DNA of 64,000 nucleotides from Bryobacteraceae bacterium (GTDB lineage Bacteria > Acidobacteriota > Terriglobia > Bryobacterales > Bryobacteraceae), in assembly GCA_023384675.1 (NCBI GenBank), contig JAHDVK010000001.1:1-64000 (forward strand), in the 5' to 3' direction. Position 1 is the first letter of the stretch. Every line of letters starts with the position of its first letter. Positions 55,848-64,000 of this stretch are shown piece after piece. A program made the translations under genes and the position numbers. The notes beneath the pieces are model-generated. The model made no database searches, was not told the origin of the DNA, and worked only from the letters and a program-made list of their open reading frames with translations.

Positions 55848-56975
55848 TCACGCAACCTGATGTTTGTCGAAGCAGACCGCGTGGACTGGCGGGAGGTTGG
55901 TGGAGATGGTGCTCCAGTTGTCCCCGCTGTCTTCGCTGATCCACACCGAGCCGGTCGTGGAGCCGAACACAAGCCGCTCTCCGCTTTCGTCCACATCGAG
56001 GGCGTGGCGGTACACCAGATCGTAGGCGTGCTCCTGAGGCAGCCCGTTGGAGAGAACTTCAAAGCTCTTTCCGCCGTCGCGCGTGCGGGTGACCACGACG
56101 CGGCCATCGGCGGGAATGCGCTTTTCGTCCTTAATGGCGGGCACGAACCAGGCTGTATCCGGGTCGTGGGGGTGGACGGCCACGGCGAAGCCGAAGACGG
56201 ACGGCTGCACGCCGGTGATCTCGCTCCAGGAGGCGGCCGCGTCGGTGGAGCGGAAGATGCCGTTATGGTGCTGGACCCAAAGGACATCCGGGTTGGCGCG
56301 GCATTGGGCGATGAGGTGCGGGTCCTGGGAGTTGGGTTCGTATTCCTGCCCGGGAGGCAAGTACTCGGCGCGCATGCCGCGTCCGCCACGCCGCCAGTTG
56401 GCGCCGCCATCGTCCGTTACCCACGCGCCGCCGCAGGAGACGCCGATGACGATGCGGCGGGAGTCGCGCGGGTCCACGCAGATCGAATGAATTCCGGGTT
56501 CATCGGCGCCGCCGCCGGACCATTGCTCGCGGAGCGGATCATCCCACAGCGGGCGGTTCAGTTCCCAGGAATCGCCGCCATCGGTGGACTTGAACAGGCC
56601 GCCGGGCAGGGTGCCGCACCAGATCACGCCCGGTTCGTCCGCGCCGCCGGGCGCGAACGACCAGACGAGCTTGAGCGACCAGTCGGCGGGGCGGCCTTCC
56701 ACGGGCGTGTGCTTCGGGACGTAATCCGCGGGCTTTTCCGGATACGCGGGCGTGGCGATTTCCTGCCAGTTTGCGCCGCCATCGCGGCTGCGGTGGAGTT
56801 TGACGCCGAAGTGGCCGTGGTTCAACGCGGCGATGAGGGCGCCGTCGCGCGGGTCGTGCATCGCGAGGGTGCAGTTGTCCCCGAGGAAACTGGCGCGTTC
56901 GATGCGCCAGGCCGCGTCGCCGCGGGTCAAAGAAAAAAGGCCTTTGCGGGTGGCAATGTGGCAACGGTTGCTCAT
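55848..56975 (-). CDS. BNR/sortilin-like beta-propeller protein
   Basis: A 375-residue protein without an obvious signal peptide. Repeated Asp-box motifs (SRDGGANWQE, STDGGDSWEL, TDDGGANWRR, TRDGGKSFEV, SEDSGDNWST) form at least five propeller blades of the BNR/sialidase type. The N-terminus reads CHIATRKGLFSLTRG. The sialidase catalytic residues are not evident. It follows a MoaD/ThiS-like gene by six bases; such pairing recurs in many bacteria and suggests a functional link. Confidence 0.85.
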   Translation of the reverse strand: MSNRCHIATRKGLFSLTRGDAAWRIERASFLGDNCTLAMHDPRDGALIAALNHGHFGVKLHRSRDGGANWQEIATPAYPEKPADYVPKHTPVEGRPADWSLKLVWSFAPGGADEPGVIWCGTLPGGLFKSTDGGDSWELNRPLWDDPLREQWSGGGADEPGIHSICVDPRDSRRIVIGVSCGGAWVTDDGGANWRRGGRGMRAEYLPPGQEYEPNSQDPHLIAQCRANPDVLWVQHHNGIFRSTDAAASWSEITGVQPSVFGFAVAVHPHDPDTAWFVPAIKDEKRIPADGRVVVTRTRDGGKSFEVLSNGLPQEHAYDLVYRHALDVDESGERLVFGSTTGSVWISEDSGDNWSTISTNLPPVHAVCFDKHQVA

Positions 56976-56981
56976 GGATTT

Positions 56982-57251
56982 TCACCCTCCTGACAGGGAT
57001 TGGATGATGTCGATCTCGGCATCGGGCGGAACGGGATCGCTGAGTCCCGTGGCATCGCGCAGTTGGCGGCCATCGATGAAGATTGCCATGTGCTGCCGCA
57101 AGCGCCCCTGGTCATCGAGGACGTAGCCGCGGACCGCCGGGTAGCGATGGAAGTAAGCCTGCATCGCTTCCCGGACCGTCGCTCCCATGACCCGCAGGGT
57201 GGGGCAGGCGACATGACGCTGCAGATTCCGGGTGAAGCGCACCGTAATCAT
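56982..57251 (-). CDS. MoaD/ThiS-family ubiquitin-like protein
   Basis: An 89-residue beta-grasp protein ending DIIQSLSGG. The C-terminal Gly-Gly is the adenylation and thiocarboxylation site of sulfur carriers such as MoaD and ThiS. No MoaE, ThiG or E1-like partner is adjacent; a propeller gene follows after six bases. The natural partner is therefore uncertain. It lies between tsaD and the propeller gene in the same direction. Confidence 0.88.
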   Translation of the reverse strand: MITVRFTRNLQRHVACPTLRVMGATVREAMQAYFHRYPAVRGYVLDDQGRLRQHMAIFIDGRQLRDATGLSDPVPPDAEIDIIQSLSGG

Positions 57252-57302
57252 GGCGAATAGGCACAGTATAGCCCGAGCGCTCCGTGACAGAGGTAAAGGA
57301 TT

Positions 57303-58385
57303 TCAGGCCAGTGCAAGATTCGCGCTGGCCCGGAGGGTGAGATCGTCGAACTCGCCGCGTTCGAACCTGGGCAGCGCGGCGGCGGCGATCATGGCGGCGT
57401 TGTCGGTGGAGAGGCCAGGGGTAGGGAAGTAGACGGGGCAATGCAGGCGGCCGCTGCGTGCCTCGCGCCGCAGGCCGGCGTTGCAGGCCACGCCGCCCGA
57501 GATGATTACGCTGCGCGAGTCGCACGCCTCGGCGGCGCGTGCGGCGCGGGTGAGGAGTTCCTCGACCACCACGTTCTGAAACGCGGCGATCGCATCCAGC
57601 GTGCGCTGCGGCGTGACCGAAAGCCACTGTTCCACGGAGGGCCGGGGATGAAGCTTTTGCAGCGCGCGCCGGGCGAGAATCTCGCCGGTCATGTCCTCAA
57701 TACGGGACCAGCGCAGCATCGCTGTTTTCAGCCCGCTGAAGCTGAAGTCGAGGGTGTTGCCTTTCATCTTGGAGAGCGTGAGCCGGAGTCCGTCGGGGTC
57801 GCCGTGGGGAGCGAGCAGGTCGAGGATGGGCCCGCCGGGATAACCGAACCCGAGCAGCTTCGCCACCTTGTCGTAAGCCTCGCCTGCCGCATCGTCGCGG
57901 GTTTTGCCGAGCAGGCGGTAGTGCATGCCGGGCAGGACCTCGAACAGGTGGGTGTGACCGCCGCTGGCCACGAGCGCGAGCGCGGGCAGCTCCACTTCGG
58001 CGCCATCGGCGCGCGCCTCCAGCAGCACGGCGTGAATGTGGCCCTCGATGTGATTGACGCCGATGAGCGGCAGTCCGCGCACGGCGCAGATCGCCTTGGC
58101 ATAGGTCATGCCCACGAGTAAGGAGCCGACCAGGCCGGGTCCGGAGGTGACGGCGACGGCCGCGAGATCCGCCCAGCCGGCGCGCGCTTTGGTCATCGCT
58201 TCACGAACCACGGGCACGATGGCGCGCAGATGCTCCCGCGAGGCCAGTTCGGGCACCACGCCGCCGTACTTGCCGTGGGTGGCGATCTGCGAAGCAACCA
58301 CGCTCGAGCGGATGTCCGCCGGAGCGGCCACCACAGCCGCGGCGGTCTCATCACAGGAGCTTTCGATAGCTAAGATTTGAACCAT
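57303..58385 (-). CDS. tsaD: tRNA N6-adenosine threonylcarbamoyltransferase
   Basis: TsaD transfers threonylcarbamoyl to A37 of ANN-decoding tRNAs (t6A). The 360-residue length is typical. Metal ligands are His112 and His116 ([10 protein letters not shown]), and a later Asp in STDNAAM. The N-terminal [16 protein letters not shown] is diagnostic. An ATG at 58403 could extend the protein by six residues. It is divergent from queA by 52 bases. No tsaB or tsaE gene is nearby. Confidence 0.97.
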   Translation of the reverse strand: MVQILAIESSCDETAAAVVAAPADIRSSVVASQIATHGKYGGVVPELASREHLRAIVPVVREAMTKARAGWADLAAVAVTSGPGLVGSLLVGMTYAKAICAVRGLPLIGVNHIEGHIHAVLLEARADGAEVELPALALVASGGHTHLFEVLPGMHYRLLGKTRDDAAGEAYDKVAKLLGFGYPGGPILDLLAPHGDPDGLRLTLSKMKGNTLDFSFSGLKTAMLRWSRIEDMTGEILARRALQKLHPRPSVEQWLSVTPQRTLDAIAAFQNVVVEELLTRAARAAEACDSRSVIISGGVACNAGLRREARSGRLHCPVYFPTPGLSTDNAAMIAAAALPRFERGEFDDLTLRASANLALA

Positions 58386-58437
58386 GTCTCTGCGGCCGGA
58401 CAACCGGTAACGATATCCTGGGATTGTAAGCGTACCG

Positions 58438-59457
58438 ATGCGATTATCCGAATTCGATTATCACCTGCCCGATGAACTGATTGCTCAACAACCACTGGAG
58501 GACCGCGCCGCGTCGCGCATGCTGGTGCTGCATCGCGATTCCGGGCGGATAGAGGACCGCCGGTTTGCCGACCTGCCCGAGTATATCGGTCCCGGCGACT
58601 GCCTGGCGCTCAACAACACGCGCGTCTTTCCGGCGCGGCTGTTCGGCCGCAAACCCGGCTACGACCGTCAGGTGGAGATCTTCCTGCTCAAGCCCGCCGC
58701 TCCGGACCGGATGCGGTGGAGCGCGCTGGCCCGGCCCGGACGGCACCTGCACGCGGGGGCGCGGGTGGAATTCAGCGAACGGCTCTCCTGCGACATTCTG
58801 GAGAGCGGCGTGCGCGGTGAACGGGTGATCCAGTTCCACTGCGACGGCGACCTGGACGCGGAACTCGAAGCCGCGGGCCACGTGCCGCTGCCGCCGTACA
58901 TTCACCGCCCCGATGAGGCGGGCGACCGCGATCGCTACCAGACCGTATATGCCGAAAAACGCGGCTCGGTGGCCGCGCCCACGGCGGGGCTTCATTTCAC
59001 GCCCGAGGTGCTGGCCGCTTGCGCCGCGCGCGGCGCGGAGATCTCCAAGGTGACGCTGCATGTCGGGCTTGCCACGTTTCAGCCGCTTGCCAGCGAGGAG
59101 GTGATGGCCAATCAGCTCCACGAGGAAACGTACGAGATCTGCGGCGTGAACGCGGAGCGGCTCCGCCAGGCGCGGCGCATTGTCGCGGTGGGCACCACGA
59201 CGGTCCGCACGCTGGAATCGGCGGCATTGAATGGCGGGCTCGAACGCCAGACGGGCGAGACGCGGCTGTTTATCTACCCGGGTTTCGAGTTCAAGGCCAC
59301 CGGAGCGATGCTGACCAACTTTCACCTGCCGAAATCGAGTCTGCTGCTGCTGGTGTGCGCCTTCGGCGGCGTGGAGCACGTGCTGAACGCCTACCACTAC
59401 GCAGTGGATCAGCGCTACCGCTTCTTCAGCTACGGCGACTGCATGCTGGTAGTTTGA
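58438..59457 (+). CDS. queA: S-adenosylmethionine:tRNA ribosyltransferase-isomerase
   Basis: QueA makes epoxyqueuosine from preQ1 in tRNA. The 339-residue protein starts [17 protein letters not shown] and has [35 protein letters not shown] and the C-terminal [18 protein letters not shown], all family hallmarks. tgt is not adjacent. It is divergent from tsaD, so the two tRNA-modification genes share an intergenic region. Confidence 0.97.
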   Translation: MRLSEFDYHLPDELIAQQPLEDRAASRMLVLHRDSGRIEDRRFADLPEYIGPGDCLALNNTRVFPARLFGRKPGYDRQVEIFLLKPAAPDRMRWSALARPGRHLHAGARVEFSERLSCDILESGVRGERVIQFHCDGDLDAELEAAGHVPLPPYIHRPDEAGDRDRYQTVYAEKRGSVAAPTAGLHFTPEVLAACAARGAEISKVTLHVGLATFQPLASEEVMANQLHEETYEICGVNAERLRQARRIVAVGTTTVRTLESAALNGGLERQTGETRLFIYPGFEFKATGAMLTNFHLPKSSLLLLVCAFGGVEHVLNAYHYAVDQRYRFFSYGDCMLVV

Positions 59458-59512
59458 GGTGGGTGCGCGGCTCCCTCGGTGAACACGGCATTCGTGTACG
59501 ATGAGTATCCTC

Positions 59513-61051
59513 ATGCGGATCCGCCACCTCGCCTTTGCTCTGATCTCTTGCTCTCTTTGCCATGCCGCTCCGCGGGACGGAGTGTGCAATGTCATGGAGT
59601 TCGGAGCGGCGGCCGACGGCGCGACCAACGACGCGCCCGCCATTCAGAGAGCGATTGAAGCCTGCGCGAAGGCGGGCGGGGGAGTGGTGTTGTTGCCTGT
59701 GGGTAATTTCGTCTCCGGCAGCATCGAGTTGCGCAGCAACATCACGCTGCGTATTCTGCCGGGAGCGACGCTGACGGGCAGCCGGCGGCTGGAGGATTAT
59801 TCCCCGCCGCACCTGATCAATATCAAGGGCGTGGAGAACGCGGCCGTCGACGGCGGCGGGCGGATTCACGCCAGCGGCGACGCCTGGCGGCGCGACCGGT
59901 CCGACCATCCCTATTTGCTTGGCCTGCGGCCGCGTCCGTCGCCGACGGTCGAGATCGCCGACAGCAAGGGAGTGCGGGTGGAGAATGTGGGCATCCGCGA
60001 AACGCCCGGTTGGGGCATCCACCTGCTGCGGTCGGATGAGGTGGTGATCCGTGGGGTGTCGCTGATCAGCCACCTGCGGGGGCCGAACACAGACGGCATC
60101 GACATCGACTCGAGCCGGAACGTCCGCGTGGCGGATTGCTATATCGAGGGCGGCGACGACGCGATCGTCCTCAAAACCCCGCGCCGCGCGGGCGCCGAGC
60201 CGCGGCCCGTGGAGAACGTCACGATCACCAACTGCGTGATGACCAGCACGTCCAATTGTTTCAAAATCGGCACGGAGAGCGCGTCGGACTTTAAGAACAT
60301 CGCCATCACGAACTGCGTGATGTACAAACTGCCGCACGCCTTCCGCGCGCCGATTTCGGGCATCGCGATCGAGTCAGTGGATGGCGGGACGATTGACGGG
60401 CTGGTGGCGTCGAGCATCACCATGCGCGACGTGGGGACGCCCATCTTTATCCGGCTCGGCAACCGGGGCCGGGGCATGGAAACGCCGCGGCCGGGCGAAC
60501 TGCGGAATGTGTCGATCTCGAACGTCGTTGCGACCGGTTCTTTGATCACAAGTTCGGTGACCGGGCTGCCGGGGCACCGCGTGCGGCGTGTAAGCCTCGA
60601 CAACATCAACATCTCGATGAAGGGAGGGGAGCGTGAGCAGCCAGGGTTGGACGTGCCGGAACTGGCGGACCACTATCCCGAAGCGTGGATGTTCGGCACG
60701 CTGCCCGCGCATGGCCTGTATGCGCGGCACGCCGAGGGTTTGACGCTGAGAAACGTGCAATTGCATTGGGAGGCCGAGGATGTGCGTCCGGCGATGGTGC
60801 TGGACGACGTCTGGGGCCTGACCGTCGATGGATTCCAGACCGAAACCGCCGCGGGCGACGCGGCGCTCATCCGGATGCATAACGCCGGGGAGGCCTTGAT
60901 TCACGGCGCGCGAGTGCCCGCCGGGACGAAGGCGCTGGTCGAAGTCACCGGAAGCGAAAGCCGCGATATCCGGATTCACGGCGGGCTGCTGCGGGGCGCC
61001 CGCCCGGTGATCCATGGCCCGGAGGCGCCCGCCCCGGCCGTGGGTCCCTGA
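59513..61051 (+). CDS. GH28 polygalacturonase-like exported protein
   Basis: A 512-residue right-handed beta-helix protein with signal MRIRHLAFALISCSLCHA-A. Glycoside hydrolase family 28 motifs NTDGIDID (about 192-199) and GGDDAIVLK (about 214-222) carry the catalytic Asp residues. The third GHG motif is replaced by NCFKIGTES and RIK by IRLG, so substrate or activity may differ. It probably acts on pectin-like or related polyuronides. It is convergent with the sugar isomerase gene. Confidence 0.85.
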   Translation: MRIRHLAFALISCSLCHAAPRDGVCNVMEFGAAADGATNDAPAIQRAIEACAKAGGGVVLLPVGNFVSGSIELRSNITLRILPGATLTGSRRLEDYSPPHLINIKGVENAAVDGGGRIHASGDAWRRDRSDHPYLLGLRPRPSPTVEIADSKGVRVENVGIRETPGWGIHLLRSDEVVIRGVSLISHLRGPNTDGIDIDSSRNVRVADCYIEGGDDAIVLKTPRRAGAEPRPVENVTITNCVMTSTSNCFKIGTESASDFKNIAITNCVMYKLPHAFRAPISGIAIESVDGGTIDGLVASSITMRDVGTPIFIRLGNRGRGMETPRPGELRNVSISNVVATGSLITSSVTGLPGHRVRRVSLDNINISMKGGEREQPGLDVPELADHYPEAWMFGTLPAHGLYARHAEGLTLRNVQLHWEAEDVRPAMVLDDVWGLTVDGFQTETAAGDAALIRMHNAGEALIHGARVPAGTKALVEVTGSESRDIRIHGGLLRGARPVIHGPEAPAPAVGP

Positions 61052-61061
61052 TCGATAGAAG

Positions 61062-62477
61062 TTATCCGCCGCCGCCGTTGTGCAGATAGGTCTCCCAGCC
61101 CAGGTATGTTTCAAAAGCTTCGGCCAGCACCCCAGCACAGCTCGAGGCGTTCATCGCCACGTGATGCTCGAACCCGTTCAGGCAGACGTAACGCAGCAGA
61201 CGTTGCAGACCTTCGACCTGCACCACGGCGCGGCAACCGAATGTATCGAGCGGATCGTCAGTGAAGCGGCCCTCGCCGGCATACGCGCGGATCTCGCCGA
61301 GCCGGTCGTCGGTGGTGATCCGGGCGAAGGAAACCGGGCCGGGCGGTGTGCGGCCGCGCATCGCGCCGTAAGTGTTCTCTTCTCCCAACGTGGTGCCGAG
61401 AATGGGTGCGGTGGCGATTTGAATCTCAGGGACAAAGGTTTTAGCCCAATTGCCGCAATGGAAGAGCACGCAGCGGTCCGGGTCGTTCCCGTAGTTGTTG
61501 TTCCAGTCCACCAGGGCGCTGGGTGTGCCGGAGGCAAGCTGAAGGGCGTACATGGCCACCGTACCCGCCACGTCCACCTCGCAAGCGCTGGGCATGAGCT
61601 TTTCGCTCATCATGCTCATCAAGGTGCAGCAGTTCACGCCGTAGTTCTTCTGGAGCGAACTCCAGCATTGCAGCGCCGTGGCCTGAATGTCATACTTCTC
61701 CATCCAATCGGCGAGCACCAGGCCGAGCTTCGCCATGCGGACCAGCGCTTCCCTTGGCACGCCGGTGGAGTCGGCGTAAGCGCGGATCTCGTCAAGTTTC
61801 CGCGTCACACGGGCATCGCCATCCGCGATCCTGTTTGCGTCTCCAAGCGCCTCGGATAGATCCATCGTGCTGACGCTGATGCCCGCGGCTTCAAGCAGTT
61901 TTTCGCTGTAACGGGTCGTGTTGAACGCATTCGGACGCGCGCCCACCGCCCCGATGCGCGCCTTGCGCAACCCGTTCACCACGCGGCAGACGCCGAGAAA
62001 ACCGGCCAGATCCTTCCGGAACGTGTCTGTCAAAACCGCGCAGGTATGCAGTGAGGTGAGCGAGTAAGGGAACCCATACTGGCGAAGGTTGTTGCAGACC
62101 GAGACTTTGCCGCAGAAAGCGTCGCGGCGGCGTTCCACGTTGAGTTGCGTCAGATCGTCCGGGTACGCCTGGACGAGCACAGGCACATCGAGCGCGGAGA
62201 GCTTCAATGTGTCCGCCACGGCCTTCTCGTCGCCGAAGTTCGGCAGAGAGACCAGCACGCCGTCAATCCGGCCGCGCTGAGCGCGGAACAGATCCGCGCA
62301 GCGCTTCGCGTCGGCCCAGGTCTCCACCGAGCCGAGCTTCGAGTCGTTCTCGCCGAGCAGAACCGGTGTGATATCCATCTCGCCGAACAGAGTGAGCAGA
62401 TCCTTCCGGGCCTCGATGACCAGACGGTCCGGAAAAAAATCGCGGTTACCGATGATGACGCCAAGGGTCATTGCCAT
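61062..62477 (-). CDS. L-fucose/L-arabinose isomerase-family protein
   Basis: A 471-residue protein of the fucose isomerase-like family, which converts aldoses to ketoses with Mn2+. Typical segments are [39 protein letters not shown] and [20 protein letters not shown], the last carrying probable metal or substrate ligands. Its C-terminal domain ([20 protein letters not shown]) is family-like. It follows a SorC-family regulator gene in the same operon as an FGGY kinase, so it belongs to a sugar catabolic set. Confidence 0.88.
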   Translation of the reverse strand: MAMTLGVIIGNRDFFPDRLVIEARKDLLTLFGEMDITPVLLGENDSKLGSVETWADAKRCADLFRAQRGRIDGVLVSLPNFGDEKAVADTLKLSALDVPVLVQAYPDDLTQLNVERRRDAFCGKVSVCNNLRQYGFPYSLTSLHTCAVLTDTFRKDLAGFLGVCRVVNGLRKARIGAVGARPNAFNTTRYSEKLLEAAGISVSTMDLSEALGDANRIADGDARVTRKLDEIRAYADSTGVPREALVRMAKLGLVLADWMEKYDIQATALQCWSSLQKNYGVNCCTLMSMMSEKLMPSACEVDVAGTVAMYALQLASGTPSALVDWNNNYGNDPDRCVLFHCGNWAKTFVPEIQIATAPILGTTLGEENTYGAMRGRTPPGPVSFARITTDDRLGEIRAYAGEGRFTDDPLDTFGCRAVVQVEGLQRLLRYVCLNGFEHHVAMNASSCAGVLAEAFETYLGWETYLHNGGGG

Positions 62478-62510
62478 GGTGCATTCTCCTTCTCGCGCAA
62501 GTGCGCGGTG

Positions 62511-63494
62511 CTAATCACCCGAACCGGCTGCCCGCGCAGTGGGCTGTTCCTTGAGCAACCTTTGCGCCATGGCCCGATCCGTAATCAAGACATTGATCCA
62601 GCCGCCGGCAAGCGCGCCGCACACCGCGTCCGTCTTGCGCGCGCCTCCGGCCACGCCGATCACCCGGGAAACCCGCCGCAATTGCGGAAGGTCCATACTA
62701 ATCACACAGTCGTTCAGCAAGGTGATGACGGGTTGACCCCTGCGGTCGAAAAACCGCAGGCAAATATCGCCTACAGCGCCTTTTGCGCTGAGCTTTTTGA
62801 GCTGTTTTGGCGGAAAGACGTTGCCGCTATCGGCCAGCATCTTTGAGGGTTCCACCGCCCCGATGCCCACTACCGCAACGTTCACTGTGGGGAACAAATG
62901 CACCGCCTCTTGCACATACTGGTCCTTCATCAATATGTGCCGGGCCTCCGGCGAGCCCACAATGCCCGGCGCGGGCAGCATCGTGACCTCGGCGCCGAGC
63001 AACTGCGCGAGCCGCCGCGTGACATTCGTGGCGTGCATGGCCGCACCCGGACTGCCCACCCCGCCCAGGATCTGAACTACCCGCGATCCTGGGCAGCGGT
63101 GCGTGGGATGCATGGCCTCGACCATCGCCAGCAGTGCGGCGCTCCAGCAGGAGATGCCGATCACGTCCGCCGGCTTCAGCGTGTTTTCCAACGTGAAGGC
63201 CGCGGCGGCGCCGAGGTCGCGAACGATTTGTTCCTCGCCCTCGCCGCTATCTACCACCACTGCGTCCTCCAGTCCGTAGGCGGCCTCGAGCGCATCCTCC
63301 AACTCCGGGTGAGTGCCCGCGGGCGAGGTCACCACTATGCGCACGATGCCTTCTTTCCTGGCGCGCTGCAGCAGACGCGACACTGTGGATTGATGGACGT
63401 TCAGCCGCCGCATGATCGCGGTTTGGGTCAATCCCTGCTGGTGGTACATTCTGGCCACCTTGGTCATCAGCCGGAGTTCGTCGATTCGCGCCAT
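62511..63494 (-). CDS. SorC-family sugar-responsive transcriptional regulator
   Basis: A 327-residue regulator. The N-terminal helix-turn-helix (LTQTAIMRRLNVHQSTVSRL, about 22-41) precedes a sugar-binding domain of the SorC/DeoR-type (ADVIGISCWSAALLAMVE, GSRVVQILGGVGSPG, VAVVGIGAVEPSKM). These proteins sense a phosphorylated sugar and control catabolic operons. The start at 63494 gives the family N-terminus (MARIDELRLMTKVARMYHQQ). It lies between the kinase and isomerase genes, and the kinase stop codon is four bases upstream. Confidence 0.92.
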   Translation of the reverse strand: MARIDELRLMTKVARMYHQQGLTQTAIMRRLNVHQSTVSRLLQRARKEGIVRIVVTSPAGTHPELEDALEAAYGLEDAVVVDSGEGEEQIVRDLGAAAAFTLENTLKPADVIGISCWSAALLAMVEAMHPTHRCPGSRVVQILGGVGSPGAAMHATNVTRRLAQLLGAEVTMLPAPGIVGSPEARHILMKDQYVQEAVHLFPTVNVAVVGIGAVEPSKMLADSGNVFPPKQLKKLSAKGAVGDICLRFFDRRGQPVITLLNDCVISMDLPQLRRVSRVIGVAGGARKTDAVCGALAGGWINVLITDRAMAQRLLKEQPTARAAGSGD

Positions 63495-63498
63495 GATT

Positions 63499-64000
63499 TC
63501 AAACCGCAGGCGTGGAACGCGCCTTCGCCACCGCTTCCAGCCAACCCGCATAACGCCGCTCCCGCGCGGATGCCTGCATCCGCGGGATGAAGAGATCCTG
63601 CTGGCGGGGCAAGCTGGCGAGCTGGTCCGTCGATTTCCAAATACCCAGAGCCAATCCCGCAAGCCAAGCCGCGCCAACGGCGGACAAGTCGCCCGAGAGA
63701 TTCCGGCGCACGGGGCGGTCGAGGATGTCAGCCTGGAACTGCATCAGGTCGTCGTTACGGCTTGCGCCGCCGTCGGCCAGCAATTCCGGAAGTTGTGAGG
63801 ATGCGTCGGCCTGCATTGCCTCGAAGACATCTCGCACCTGATAGGCAATTGATTCGAGCGACGCCCGCGCCAGCTGGGCGGCGTTGGCCCCGCGCGTCAG
63901 CCCGCAGATCACACCGCGCGCGCCGGCGTCCCAATACGGCGCGCCGAGGCCAGCGAACGCGGGCACTAGGTAGACACCGGCAGTGTCAGTCATTCCTCGC
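63499..64000 (-). CDS. FGGY-family carbohydrate kinase, C-terminal part (cut by window edge)
   Basis: The visible part is the FGGY C-terminal domain, running off the right edge. It has GVYLVPAFAGLGAPYWDAG and DGGASRNDDLMQFQADILD, closest to glycerol kinase-type FGGY proteins. The full gene must extend rightward for about 1 kb. It precedes the SorC regulator and isomerase-like genes in one operon, so its substrate is more likely a sugar or polyol than glycerol alone. Confidence 0.88.
   Translation of the reverse strand, partial: RGMTDTAGVYLVPAFAGLGAPYWDAGARGVICGLTRGANAAQLARASLESIAYQVRDVFEAMQADASSQLPELLADGGASRNDDLMQFQADILDRPVRRNLSGDLSAVGAAWLAGLALGIWKSTDQLASLPRQQDLFIPRMQASARERRYAGWLEAVAKARSTPAV

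Overview
The window looks like a chromosomal segment of an acidobacterium, most likely of the Solibacter/Bryobacter lineage. The evidence is high GC throughout, a secreted protein of the TIGR03437 type, a permease-prefix membrane protein, two secreted proteins with carboxypeptidase-regulatory-like repeats, many Tat- or Sec-exported sugar-phosphate-isomerase-like proteins, and a largely syntenic set of housekeeping genes. This placement is inference from protein families; no 16S rRNA gene is present.

Region 1 (1-2.77 kb) is the only clearly scarred part. It holds a probable IS21-like terminus, a beheaded permease-prefix gene, a decayed REP-associated (RAYT) transposase between perfect 26-bp inverted repeats, a decamer array, and CAATTG-rich repeats that bracket a membrane protein gene and supply the last codons of uvrA. 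Region 2 (2.7-11.3 kb) is rich in DNA repair: uvrA, mutY, and a yihY-like/uvrB/DUF2520-like minus-strand operon, plus a TIGR03437 protein. Region 3 (11.4-28.8 kb) carries a dienelactone hydrolase and an exported phosphodiesterase, accD with an ABC-F ATPase and an NtrC-type regulator, the scpA-scpB-rluB-CoA-binding operon, a metallo-hydrolase, ygfZ, a PHP phosphoesterase and pckA.

Region 4 (28.8-32.6 kb) contains the most informative RNA gene: a selenocysteine tRNA (selC, anticodon UCA, 8-bp acceptor stem, encoded CCA) followed after 12 bases by an Mre11/Rad50-like pair whose Rad50 member has no zinc hook. Region 5 (32.5-46.4 kb) is mostly exported proteins: a signal-peptide-bearing Pcm, two regulatory-repeat proteins, two isomerase-like proteins, an esterase-like lipoprotein, ispF, and an operon of SIS isomerase, Tat-exported propeller and exported phosphatase. 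Region 6 (46.4-53.8 kb) has a hicAB module with a palindromic operator, an orphan secretin divergent from a winged-helix AAA ATPase, yggX, a transglutaminase-like/TPR operon, an OmpH/Skp chaperone and a solitary groES.

Region 7 (53.8-64 kb) has a tsaD/MoaD-like/BNR-propeller/hydrolase gene series, queA, a GH28-like polygalacturonase, and a sugar-catabolic operon (FGGY kinase, cut by the window edge, SorC-family regulator, L-fucose-isomerase-like enzyme). No rRNA, CRISPR array, prophage or plasmid origin was seen, and no gap between genes exceeds about 200 bases.
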